Positions 28,015 to 36,809 of a stretch of 64,000 nt of DNA are shown piece by piece. This stretch comes from Cellvibrionaceae bacterium (GTDB taxonomy: Bacteria; Pseudomonadota; Gammaproteobacteria; Pseudomonadales; Cellvibrionaceae): positions 124,001-188,000 of the forward strand of contig JAGKWQ010000006.1 in NCBI GenBank assembly GCA_021151825.1, read 5' to 3'. Position 1 is the stretch's first letter, and every line of letters begins with the position of its first letter. Under the pieces are notes generated by a model, which had not been told where the DNA came from, ran no database searches, and worked only from the letters and a program-made list of their open reading frames with translations. Both the position numbers and the translations under genes were made by a program.

Positions 28015-30039
28015 ATGAAGCGGCGAACAACCATGGTGCCAGGCTTTATTCGTTTATTTTTACCGGGCGTTGCACTGCTGTGTATAACGCCGTCGCTGTA
28101 TGCTAATCAAGCGGGTTTACTCGATATGGATCTGGAACAATTGCTACAGGTCAATATTATTGGCGCAACCTTGCGTGAAGAATCGATCAAAACAGTTCCT
28201 TCATCAACCACCGTATTTACACGTGCGCAATTGGATACATTGGGGCTGGATTATTTGCATGAGCTGCTCAACCTTGTTCCCGGTTTTCAAACCAGCCGCG
28301 CAGCTGACAGCCCAATGAGTTATGCCTTCAGTATTCGCGGTCGGCGTCAAAGCGGCCAATCGCGCGAAGTATTAATGCTGGTTGATGGACGGGTATTTAC
28401 CGATCCGCGCTCCGGCGGGATTGAAGGTGCGATGCATCTTTATCCGCTGGCTAACATTGAGCAAATTGAAATTATTCGCGGTCCCTCATCATCGATTTAT
28501 GGTTCAGGTGCATTCACTGGTGTTATTAATATCGTCAGCCGCAAACAGATCAATAGAATTGCGGTGGGAGTGGGAGAAAATCAACGGCGTGCAGTAGATA
28601 TTAACCTCGCTGGCAGCAGCGGCGATTGGCAAACCAATGTATACGCGCACCTTGCAGAAGATGGTGGGCAGCAATATCGCATCGCCAACCAGATAACACA
28701 TGATCCACGTGAAGAAATGATGTTTGATTGGAGTGTCCAATATTACAACACAAAAATACAGGCGTTTTATTCCGAACAAGAAGCCAGCGATTTTTATGTG
28801 TTGGAAAAAATTAACAATAATTTTAATAATTATTGGCAAGCCTTTCAGCATTTACGCTTGGATCAGCAATTTAATCCTTCAGATACCTGGAAGGTAAACA
28901 TCGCAATTAGCCATGAAAAAGCAGAGCAAGAATTAAAAGGAATGATTTTACCTGCAGGCGGTTTGGCAACAAACAGTATTCCTGCCAGTAATGATCCTTT
29001 CCTTACCAAAGGTGTATTGGCGAGTGAAGCCTATCGTTTTAATCTCGCCAATGATCTCGATATCAACCAACAACTCAGTGCGCAATTTGGTGTGGAATGG
29101 CAGCGTCAGCACGAAATTCGCGCGCGCTCCTATAACAACTATGATCTTGCCCAATGGGCCAAACGCCAATTTCCGGTGACGTATTATGGCAATCTCGATC
29201 ATGGAACCCTGGTAGGAAAAGAAGAGTCGCGCAATGTTTCCGGCATATATGCACAATTCCTTTATCAATTGAGCGATAAAACCCGTTTAACCGCCGGCGC
29301 ACGCCATGACGATTATCAATCAATCGACACGCGCACCAGTCCGCGTTTTGGATTGGTTCATCAAATTAATTCAACACACACTATCAAATTACTATATAGC
29401 GAAGCTTTTCGCGCACCTACACAAGGCGAAACCGATTTGCTCAATAACCCGGTGTTGGTGGGCAACCCGAATTTGAAAAGCGAAACGGTTAAATCCAGCG
29501 AATTGGTATGGGTTGGAACCTGGGACCAATTTAGTTTGGGGGCGAATGTTTATCGCAACTATTACGCTAATCCGATTAGCGCCGGTTTTAATGGAACCAC
29601 ACGCACCTACATGAATGGTGCCAGCCAAAAAAATTACGGTGCCGGGTTACGTATGGATTGGCAATTGAATTCGCAGTGGATGTTACGCGGCCATTTAAGT
29701 TCCTTCCGCGATTTGCCCGATGCTTATTTTCGCGAAGCTGATCGATTAAGTTCACTGAATGTGAATTATCACAATGGCCGCTGGAATTGGAATTTGTCGG
29801 CGATATATCAAGGCGAGCGCCAATACCAGCTCACCACCACCCAGCGTGCAACACTGGATTCTTTATGGTATGCGAATAGTCAATTGCGTTACGAAATAAG
29901 CGAGCAAACGAGCATTGCGCTTGCGGTAAAAAATGCCTTTGATAAAGACTATTTCACGCCTGCTCAAGGTACAGGTTTGGCTGGTGGCGTTCCCAATCGT
30001 GGGCGCGAAGCCAGCATAAATATAGACTGGCAGTTTTAA
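28015..30039 (+). CDS. TonB-dependent receptor, second tandem paralogue
   Basis: This 674-residue outer-membrane receptor is closely similar to its two neighbours. The signal peptide is LFLPGVALLCITPSLYA. The shared N-terminal block reads LDMDLEQLLQVNIIGATL and then KTVPSSTTVFTRAQLDTLG. Plug motifs are SIRGRRQSGQSREVLMLVDG, IEQIEIIRGPSSSIYGSGA and TGVINIVSR, and the protein ends in NIDWQF. The ATG at 28015 is used; an earlier in-frame TTG lies inside the upstream gene. No ribosome site is visible, which suggests translation by re-initiation after the upstream stop 5 bases away. It shares more with the third copy than with the first in the plug (RSGG and SRK motifs). The function is inferred from class only. 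Confidence 0.88.
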   Translation: MKRRTTMVPGFIRLFLPGVALLCITPSLYANQAGLLDMDLEQLLQVNIIGATLREESIKTVPSSTTVFTRAQLDTLGLDYLHELLNLVPGFQTSRAADSPMSYAFSIRGRRQSGQSREVLMLVDGRVFTDPRSGGIEGAMHLYPLANIEQIEIIRGPSSSIYGSGAFTGVINIVSRKQINRIAVGVGENQRRAVDINLAGSSGDWQTNVYAHLAEDGGQQYRIANQITHDPREEMMFDWSVQYYNTKIQAFYSEQEASDFYVLEKINNNFNNYWQAFQHLRLDQQFNPSDTWKVNIAISHEKAEQELKGMILPAGGLATNSIPASNDPFLTKGVLASEAYRFNLANDLDINQQLSAQFGVEWQRQHEIRARSYNNYDLAQWAKRQFPVTYYGNLDHGTLVGKEESRNVSGIYAQFLYQLSDKTRLTAGARHDDYQSIDTRTSPRFGLVHQINSTHTIKLLYSEAFRAPTQGETDLLNNPVLVGNPNLKSETVKSSELVWVGTWDQFSLGANVYRNYYANPISAGFNGTTRTYMNGASQKNYGAGLRMDWQLNSQWMLRGHLSSFRDLPDAYFREADRLSSLNVNYHNGRWNWNLSAIYQGERQYQLTTTQRATLDSLWYANSQLRYEISEQTSIALAVKNAFDKDYFTPAQGTGLAGGVPNRGREASINIDWQF

Positions 30040-30041
30040 TT

Positions 30042-32123
30042 ATGAAAAAGAAAGAAATTGCCAAATCCGGTGCTTTTCATCTTGCCCTGTTAATTCCATT
30101 TGTGCGCATTACTGTTTTTCCCCGGGAAAAAATCACCAAAACAATATTCAGATTTATGCTCGCACTCGCCGCGCCTATAGTGAATGCAAATCAGGACGAT
30201 TTTCTAGAAATGAATCTGGAGCAGCTGATGCAAGTCAATATTACCGGTGCGACTTTGCGCGAGGAATCTATTAAAACAGTTCCATCTTCCACAACGGTAT
30301 TTACTCGCCAGCAATTAGATGTGCTGGGGCTGGATTATTTGCATGAATTATTAGCGCTAGTGCCGGGGATGCAGATAAATCGCAGTGCGGATTCACCGAT
30401 AAATTATTCCTACAGTATTCGCGGGCGGCGCCAGGGCATACGTTCCCGCGAAATTTTATTATTAGTTGATGGTCGCACATTTACTGATCCGCGCTCGGGC
30501 GGAGCAGATAGCGCACTCGTACTGTATCCGCTGGCTAATATTGAACGGGTGGAAATTATTCGCGGTCCGGCATCGGCTATTTATGGTTCGGGCGCATTTA
30601 CGGGCGTTATCAATATTATTAGCCGCAAACAAGTGCGCGCTTTACGTGTAGGTGTGGGGGAAAACCACAAACGCACAGCTGATATTAATCTGTCTCATGA
30701 ATCTGATAACTGGCAAACCAATTTGTACACCCGTTTAGCCGCAGACGATGGCCAAGCCTACAATATCAATGGCACAGATACACGCGATCCGCGTGAAGAA
30801 ACAGTAATTGATTGGAACCTGAGCAACAGTAATAGCAAGTTACAAGCTTTTTTCTCGCGTGCAGATGCAGAAGATTTCTATGTGTTGGAAAAAATAAACA
30901 ATGATTTTAATTTTTATCGCCAGGAAGCGCGTTTGTTGCGCTTTGAACAAAACCTTAAACCTGCAGACAATTGGAAAATAAATGCTTCGATTGGTTATCG
31001 GGATATGCGGCAATATTTCAATGCGATGCTATTTGAAGCCGGCGAGCTGAGCGGAATCAGTCAACCTTCCAGTGATGATCCCATGTTGGTGAAAGTGAGA
31101 TTGTCGGGGGATGCTTATCAATTCAATCTGGCTAACGACCTGGAGATTAGCACGCAGTTAAGTACCCAATTTGGTGTTGAATGGCAGCATGAACGTGAAA
31201 CAGAGGCCGTGGCTTATAACAACTATGACATGGGGCAATTGGTGCACAGGCAATTGCCCATTAATTATTACGGCAACTTTGAACATAAAACAGCAAGTGG
31301 TGCGAAGGACTCAAGAAACATCAGCGGAGCTTACAGCCAATGGCTTTATAACTTCACGCCCAATACTCGTTTAATTACCGGCGTGCGTTACGATCATTAT
31401 GAAATGACAGGTAGTCGGGCTAGTCCACGTATAGGCATCGTGCATCAATTAAACACCCATCACACGCTTAAATTGCTATATGGCGAAGCGTTTCGCGCGC
31501 CCAGCTTTTCCGAAACCGGGTTGCTAAATAATCCGCTCATAGTGGGTAATCTAACTCTGGATAACGAAGTGGTAAAAACGAGTGAGCTTTTATGGTTAGG
31601 TACATGGAGTAGCATTACAGTGGGTGCAACTGTTTACCACAATAAATATGAAAATCCGATTGGGGCTGGCTTTAAAAACGGTACTCGCACTTACGTGAAT
31701 GGTAGCGATCAGGAAAATTACGGTGCAGGTTTTCGTTTTGATTGGCAAATAAATGACACCTGGATGCTGCGTGCCCATTACAGCAGTTTACGCAACTTAC
31801 CAGATTCCTATTTTCGCGAAGCGGATAAATTAAGTTCAGCGGTATTAAATTATCAACAGGGAAAATGGAATTGGAATTTTTCGGCCATCTATAATAATGA
31901 GCGCCAATATGCACTCTCTGCCAATCAGCGTGCACCACTGGCCTCTTATTGGTATGCGAATAGCCAGTTGCGTTACCAGTTTAATCGTACTCAAAACATT
32001 TCTCTGGCAGCAAAAAATTTATTTGATAAAGCCTATGCCACAGCTCCCCAGGGGGCAGGAATTATTGGCGCAGTTCCCAATCGCGGGCGCGAGGCCAGTT
32101 TGGTATGGCAGTGGGATTGGTAA
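30042..32123 (+). CDS. TonB-dependent receptor, third tandem paralogue
   Basis: This 693-residue receptor starts 2 bases after the second copy. The N-terminus is unusual: about 50 residues with two hydrophobic stretches (HLALLIPFVRITVF and IFRFMLALAAPIV) before NANQDDFLEMNLEQLM, so either the signal is extended or the real start is downstream. The plug has SIRGRRQGIRSREILLLVDG, IERVEIIRGPASAIYGSGA and TGVINIISRKQ. The barrel repeats landmarks of the other copies, such as KLLYGEAFRAPSF and NRGREAS, and ends in WQWDW, so the terminal aromatic is Trp and not Phe. It closes the operon; a strong terminator follows 30 bases later. Confidence 0.87.
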   Translation: MKKKEIAKSGAFHLALLIPFVRITVFPREKITKTIFRFMLALAAPIVNANQDDFLEMNLEQLMQVNITGATLREESIKTVPSSTTVFTRQQLDVLGLDYLHELLALVPGMQINRSADSPINYSYSIRGRRQGIRSREILLLVDGRTFTDPRSGGADSALVLYPLANIERVEIIRGPASAIYGSGAFTGVINIISRKQVRALRVGVGENHKRTADINLSHESDNWQTNLYTRLAADDGQAYNINGTDTRDPREETVIDWNLSNSNSKLQAFFSRADAEDFYVLEKINNDFNFYRQEARLLRFEQNLKPADNWKINASIGYRDMRQYFNAMLFEAGELSGISQPSSDDPMLVKVRLSGDAYQFNLANDLEISTQLSTQFGVEWQHERETEAVAYNNYDMGQLVHRQLPINYYGNFEHKTASGAKDSRNISGAYSQWLYNFTPNTRLITGVRYDHYEMTGSRASPRIGIVHQLNTHHTLKLLYGEAFRAPSFSETGLLNNPLIVGNLTLDNEVVKTSELLWLGTWSSITVGATVYHNKYENPIGAGFKNGTRTYVNGSDQENYGAGFRFDWQINDTWMLRAHYSSLRNLPDSYFREADKLSSAVLNYQQGKWNWNFSAIYNNERQYALSANQRAPLASYWYANSQLRYQFNRTQNISLAAKNLFDKAYATAPQGAGIIGAVPNRGREASLVWQWDW

Positions 32124-32153
32124 GTGTGAAAAATTATTATGAAAATTGACATA

Positions 32154-32186
32154 ATAAAGGCGGCAATTGCCGCCTTTATTTTTTCC
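32154..32186. terminator. Terminator after the receptor operon
   Basis: The palindrome ATAAAGGCGGCAA-TTGCCGCCTTTAT is followed by a T-run. It sits between the third receptor and the convergent thioredoxin gene. Confidence 0.88.
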
Positions 32187-32198
32187 TGAGGTTTATTT

Positions 32199-32669
32199 TT
32201 ACTGTGCCTGAATGGCTTTCCATTTGGCGATAAACGCTTTGAATTTTTCCGTTGAATATCCTTTTCCTTCTTCAAGATGCCCTGTATTTTGGGTGCCAAT
32301 AACAACACCATTGCTATCGGTTATGACAAAGAATGGATAGCCTTTTACCTCCGGAAACTGGCTGACAAATTTATTATTCTTATTGTCATCACTCACATTC
32401 ACTTTAAGAAAAACAAAAACCTCATCAATACCATTATTGATTTCCGGATTCCCCAAAATAAATTTCTCTATGCGATGGCACCACACACACCACTCACCAC
32501 CAAATTCAACCAAAATTAATTTCCCACTTGCTTGTGCGTCTTTCTTCGCGGCCTCAAGGTCTGCAAAGGAGTCGCGCGCAGGATCATATTTTCCATTGTA
32601 CTCTTTATCGCCGATTGCAAAAGCAAGTGAGGTGATAATAGCCAATATACAGACAACGATATATTTCAT
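32199..32669 (-). CDS. Exported thioredoxin-fold protein with CVWC motif
   Basis: This 156-residue protein has a signal peptide (VVCILAIITSLAFA) and a thioredoxin-like domain (about 38-150). The redox motif is Cys61-Val-Trp-Cys64 in FGGEWCVWCHRIEKF, followed by the cis-proline segment GYPFFVITDSNG. The WCxWCH form is typical of the Thioredoxin_7/DUF255-like group and differs from CGPC thioredoxins. The protein probably acts in the periplasm as a disulfide reductase or chaperone. It is convergent with the receptor operon and not obviously part of it. An AGG precedes the ATG. No partner is visible. Confidence 0.82.
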   Translation of the reverse strand: MKYIVVCILAIITSLAFAIGDKEYNGKYDPARDSFADLEAAKKDAQASGKLILVEFGGEWCVWCHRIEKFILGNPEINNGIDEVFVFLKVNVSDDNKNNKFVSQFPEVKGYPFFVITDSNGVVIGTQNTGHLEEGKGYSTEKFKAFIAKWKAIQAQ

Positions 32670-33073
32670 AAAAATACCTGCTTGCTTACAGATAGTAATT
32701 CATCGAGGTGGGGTGAACAGAATTCTCAATGCTGACCCAAAACCAACACGGGCCCACCCGACGACAATCCCGCAACAACAGCCAAGATGCAGCAGGATAC
32801 AAAGGTTTGTGAAGCAGGTTAATGAAGATGGATGGGGCTGTCAATAAAAGTGAGAGAATGGATCTGATGTTATTTAAATTCATTATGATATGGCTTATGC
32901 TTCGTAATATTAATTCCTGTTCACATGTCACTTTTATGATTGCATCGCGTTTTTAGGGTATAAGTTGCTTTTCATTGTTTTTCTTCGAAATGATCTTCGA
33001 TACTTCTGATTCAGTTTAAATTTTATATTCTGGATATAAAATTTGACGGCGCAAAAGCAACCTGCAAACTATA
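32670..33073. other. 404-base gap, no gene supported
   Basis: This gap separates the divergent thioredoxin and DUF695-like genes. The first 200 bases are relatively GC-rich and rich in proline-type codons in several frames, including an 81-codon reverse frame at 32686-32931 that I do not recognise. The rest is AT-rich and probably holds the divergent promoters. It may be the residue of a lost gene. Confidence 0.3.
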
Positions 33074-33553
33074 ATGAATTGTTATATGCGGAGTTTAAGA
33101 TTAAAAATGATAATACCAAATGCTAAAAGAACCTGGCTTACAGGTGAGGCAGAGTATGATGGATTGCCTATCTTGTTTAGGAAGCCGGATATAAAAGTTT
33201 CCGAATTTCCGAGTCTCTCCAGAGATTACCCGATTTTATTGATTTTGAAGCACGACTTGAAAATCGTGAAGGAAAATGGCCTTCCTGATGGTGAATATAA
33301 TCAAACACTGGAAGATTTTGATTTATCTATTACAGGTCCATTTAAAGTAGATACAAATGGGATTGTTGGTTTAATTCAAACTTATTCCGGTGTAAGAACG
33401 TATTATATTTATGTAACTGAATTTTTTAAAGTTGAAGAATATGTTAATGATTTGCGTAATAAATTCCCTCATGAGGATTGTATAGTAGAGGTGGAACCTG
33501 ATCAAAGGTGGAGGCTCTTGAACGGGTACGCCAGGGATTTCGGTTTTCCATAA
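33074..33553 (+). CDS. DUF695-like hypothetical protein
   Basis: This 159-residue cytoplasmic protein has no signal or membrane segment. It resembles DUF695 in its pattern: a start with EAEYDGLPILFRKPDI, a central LPDGEYNQTLEDFDLS helix, then GIVGLIQTYSGVRTYYIYV and an end with VEVEPDQRWRLLNGYARDF. The family has no known function and is often carried in accessory positions near immunity or toxin genes. Coding is markedly more AT-rich than the flanking genes, which hints at transfer. The true start may be the methionine of MIIPNAKRTW at 33107; no convincing ribosome site distinguishes them. Confidence 0.55.
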   Translation: MNCYMRSLRLKMIIPNAKRTWLTGEAEYDGLPILFRKPDIKVSEFPSLSRDYPILLILKHDLKIVKENGLPDGEYNQTLEDFDLSITGPFKVDTNGIVGLIQTYSGVRTYYIYVTEFFKVEEYVNDLRNKFPHEDCIVEVEPDQRWRLLNGYARDFGFP

Positions 33554-33639
33554 TGCATTAGCGAAATTGTGTGCTGCATGCGGGACTACTAAGCGTATAT
33601 GATGAATGTTCCCAATTTGATACGAATGGCAACTTTCAT

Positions 33640-34008
33640 ATGAAACCTATGAAGCTAATGATCTTTCTACTGTTGTTGGTATTATCGATATTCGTATTAA
33701 CCCTAACTATCGAGGCCTCGAATGATACATGGTCATTAAGTTCGTTAGGCTTTGCAGCGTGGGGATTGGCTCCCTGGTTGTATATTGCAATTATTACTTC
33801 ATTGGTCACACATAAACCCAAATTAATTGCCATATTAATTGTGACCGCAATTGCCGGTTTCCTGGGGGTTGGTGTGATGATTGATACGCTCTACATCCAT
33901 CTTGATGCCCAAGGGGCATTAGCGTTTATTTTTATTCCGCTATGGCAGTTAGTATTCTTTGTTTTTGCAAGCCCGCTTTTGTTGCTATTTAAAAGAACTC
34001 ATTCCTGA
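33640..34008 (+). CDS. Small four-helix membrane protein of unknown function
   Basis: This 122-residue protein (from the ATG at 33640) is almost entirely hydrophobic, with helices near 5-22, 40-58, 65-88 and 95-115 and a basic C-terminus. I do not recognise the family. An in-frame GTG at 33571 would add 23 non-hydrophobic residues and seems less likely because the short form begins with a basic MKPMKLM typical of a first membrane helix. It follows the DUF695-like gene by 86 bases with similar AT-rich composition, so the two may have arrived together. No functional residue stands out. Confidence 0.5.
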   Translation: MKPMKLMIFLLLLVLSIFVLTLTIEASNDTWSLSSLGFAAWGLAPWLYIAIITSLVTHKPKLIAILIVTAIAGFLGVGVMIDTLYIHLDAQGALAFIFIPLWQLVFFVFASPLLLLFKRTHS

Positions 34009-34102
34009 TCAGGGAGTTGCCCGGTTTTTGTTCGAGCAGTTTCGCTGGTGATGGTGCAAGCTCGGCGCGCAATATTTTGACGGGAGCAAACCATATTAAC
34101 TA

Positions 34103-34237
34103 GTGCAGCTTCTGTTGGACAGTGCACATTATGCTGCTGTCAGTGAGGAACAATTACAAATACCATTTGTGCAGGAACTCTTGCAGTTAGCGAAAGCGCA
34201 TTGGTTAAAAATTTACAGGGGGGTTCTGATAAACTGA
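34103..34237 (+). pseudogene. Short coding-like remnant
   Basis: A GTG-started frame of 44 residues reads like real protein (LLLDSAHYAAVSEEQLQI, then FVQELLQLAKAHWLKIY), with balanced helix-forming composition. It has a stop immediately upstream (TAG overlapping the GTG) and no ribosome site. It may be the tail of a decayed gene between the membrane protein and the convergent GGDEF-EAL gene. No family was recognised. Confidence 0.25.
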
Positions 34238-34257
34238 TGTTTTGGGTTTAAAAAACA

Positions 34258-36765
34258 TCAAGCAATTTTGGCAGGTTTTTGCCCGGTATGATTGCGCAAA
34301 AAATCGAGCAGTTGGTGTTGTGGCACAGGGCGAGAGAATAAATAGCCCTGACCAAAATTGCAGCCGTTACTGTATAGAAAATGCTGCTGGTTTACGTCTT
34401 CAATGCCTTCACCCACAATTTGCATTGGAATAATTTTGCTTAAACCGATAATGGCTTTAATCATTTCGTCGTGTTCTTTAGCGGTGCCGATGCGGTTTAC
34501 AAATGATCGATCTATTTTTAAATTTTGCGGTGCAAAACGAATAATGTAGCTCAGTGATGAATAGCCCACGCCAAAATCATCCAGGGATATTTTTATCCCC
34601 AGCGCTTTAAGCTCGCTGATTTGTTTTAAATTGTTATCGGTATTTTCCAAAAACATTTGTTCGGTGATTTCAATAATCAGGCGCTCCGCAGGTAGCTTTG
34701 AAGCCTCCAGTGCGTGCTCAATAATGTTGATCAAGTCTTGCTGCACGAATTGGCGCGCAGAAATATTCACTGATACCGCAAGCGGGAATCCCGCTTTCTC
34801 CCATTCCATTGCCTGGGTGCAGGCTTGTAGGATAATCCATTCACCCATGGCAATAATGAGCCCTGTTTCCTGTGCATAGGAAATAAATTCATCGGGTGGA
34901 ACCATTCCCCGGGTTGGGTGATGCCAGCGAATTAATGCTTCGGCAGATACAATTTCTTTAGTTTCCAAGTTAATGACAGGTTGGTAATAAAGTTCAAATT
35001 CACGATTGCTAATCGCTTTGCGCAAATCGGTATCCAGTAGTAAACGGTTATGAACATATTCCGTTAATTCCTTGCGGTACAGCTGGTAGCAATTGCGCCC
35101 TTTGGCTTTTGCATCATAGAGCGCGCTGTCGGCATTGCGTAGTAGTGTTTTGGCATCATTGCCATCGGTAGGGTAGAGCGCTATTCCAAAACTTATACCT
35201 ACATGAACACGGTTATTGCTTAGCTTCACGGGTTTCCTGATTTTCTTGATTAACTTATCGGCCACAGAAACTACCGCTTCAAATTTGGTGACGTCTTGTA
35301 ACAAGATGACAAATTCGTCTCCGCCCAAACGACAAACACTATCTTCATGGCGCAGGGATTTTTGCAAACGTCGTGCGACTATTTTTAATAATTGGTCTCC
35401 GGCTTCGTGGCCAAGTCCGTCATTAATTTGTTTAAAATGATCGAGATCGCCAAACAGCACAGCAAAAGGCGCCGCACTACGGTGGGACTTCTGGATCAAG
35501 AACTCAATTTCCTGTTGGAGTTTGGCGCGGTTGCCAAGGCCTGTGAGAGTATCGTAATGGGCAAGTTTTATGAGTTGTGATTCATAGCGCTTGCGCTCAG
35601 ACAAATCATAGACCTGTAGTAGATAACAGGATTCGTCGTTAAATTTATTAATAAATGCAGCGCTGATTAATGTAGGCACAAACTGTGTATTGCGTGTCGT
35701 AAATTGCGCTTCAAATTGCACAAAACGGATACTGTCGGTGCGTAATTTTTCAAGCTGGAATAGCACGTTATCCAAATCGTGGGAACCAACAATAGTATTG
35801 AATGTTGTAGGTAAGGGGTCACGATCATTATCAAAAATATGATTGCCGTAACCCAGGATTTGGCAGAGGGCAGGATTAATCTGCACAATTTGCCCGCGCA
35901 AATTTACTAACATCATTCCCAGTGGAGCGTAATCAAACACAGCCTGAAAAAGTTGTTCGCTATTGGCTAGTGCCTGGCGGGTCAGCTCTACATCGGTGAT
36001 GTCCGTATTGCTACCAAGCCAGCGAATAATTTCTCCTTTTTCATTTTTTTGCGGCACTGCGCGTGTATCAAACCAGCGATAGGCGCCATCGTGGCGGCGA
36101 ATGCGAAATATCACAAACATTTCCTTATTGGATTCAACCGCGTGCATCCAGGCTTTCATTAAGTAGTCGCGATCATCCGGATGGATTTGGTTAAGCCAAC
36201 CAAATCCTAATTGTTCTTCCACTGGAATTCCGGTGTATTCGCACCATCGACGGTTGAGAAAATCACAACGCCCACTGGGCAGGCACGTCCATGTGAGTTG
36301 TGGTAAACCTTCAGCAAGTTCATTAAACCTGAGTCGGTCTTCTTTTGCCTGATGCTCTGTTTCTGCCCAGAGCTGGCTGGCTTGTAACGTTTGACGCAAA
36401 AGCTCCGCATCGAGATTGCGTTTGGGTAAGTAATCGAATAAGCCATCGCGCATGGCATCGGCAATTACACGTTCATCGGTATTGCCGCTAATCATAATCA
36501 CCGGTGTCGGTGTGGATTTATGATTCATTATTCTTTGAATTAATTCGGAACCTAATGCGTCTTGAAGTTGATAATCCACAATCACACAATCAAATTGGTA
36601 TTGTTGCAGCAACCCCAGGGCATGTTGGGCAGAGGTTGATTCCATAATGCGTAGTTTCAATAAGGTTTTGCGAAGCAGGCGATTAATTTTTTCCAAATCA
36701 ACATCGTCATCCTCAATCAAAAGGATTTGCAAGGATTTGTTGTCAGCGTAATTCTCAAGCTTCAT
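34258..36765 (-). CDS. Response regulator REC-PAS-PAS-GGDEF-EAL
   Basis: This 835-residue cytoplasmic protein is likely to turn over cyclic di-GMP. The receiver domain (about 12-130) has the acidic cluster EDDD near 18-21 and a phospho-acceptor Asp in CVIVDYQLQD. PAS domains span about 145-260 (GLPQLTWTCLPSGRCDF to SNTDITDVE) and about 270-390. GGDEF is at 481-485 with an RHED inhibitory motif five residues upstream. EAL is at 609-611 with EITEQMF, LDDFGVGYSSL, LKIDRSFV and EGIEDV. Both catalytic halves look intact. It follows the single-REC gene by 44 bases and is the last gene of a kinase-REC-GGDEF/EAL operon. The overall plan matches the protein at 23364, but the sequence is clearly different. 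Confidence 0.9.
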   Translation of the reverse strand: MKLENYADNKSLQILLIEDDDVDLEKINRLLRKTLLKLRIMESTSAQHALGLLQQYQFDCVIVDYQLQDALGSELIQRIMNHKSTPTPVIMISGNTDERVIADAMRDGLFDYLPKRNLDAELLRQTLQASQLWAETEHQAKEDRLRFNELAEGLPQLTWTCLPSGRCDFLNRRWCEYTGIPVEEQLGFGWLNQIHPDDRDYLMKAWMHAVESNKEMFVIFRIRRHDGAYRWFDTRAVPQKNEKGEIIRWLGSNTDITDVELTRQALANSEQLFQAVFDYAPLGMMLVNLRGQIVQINPALCQILGYGNHIFDNDRDPLPTTFNTIVGSHDLDNVLFQLEKLRTDSIRFVQFEAQFTTRNTQFVPTLISAAFINKFNDESCYLLQVYDLSERKRYESQLIKLAHYDTLTGLGNRAKLQQEIEFLIQKSHRSAAPFAVLFGDLDHFKQINDGLGHEAGDQLLKIVARRLQKSLRHEDSVCRLGGDEFVILLQDVTKFEAVVSVADKLIKKIRKPVKLSNNRVHVGISFGIALYPTDGNDAKTLLRNADSALYDAKAKGRNCYQLYRKELTEYVHNRLLLDTDLRKAISNREFELYYQPVINLETKEIVSAEALIRWHHPTRGMVPPDEFISYAQETGLIIAMGEWIILQACTQAMEWEKAGFPLAVSVNISARQFVQQDLINIIEHALEASKLPAERLIIEITEQMFLENTDNNLKQISELKALGIKISLDDFGVGYSSLSYIIRFAPQNLKIDRSFVNRIGTAKEHDEMIKAIIGLSKIIPMQIVGEGIEDVNQQHFLYSNGCNFGQGYLFSRPVPQHQLLDFLRNHTGQKPAKIA

Positions 36766-36809
36766 GCCTAATGAACCTCTGGACTCTGCTGTGCAGGTTG
36801 ATTGAAATG

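Noticed and set aside
32686..32931. 81-codon reverse frame beside the thioredoxin gene
   Set aside because: No recognisable domain, no ribosome site, and other frames over the same GC-rich bases are equally open.
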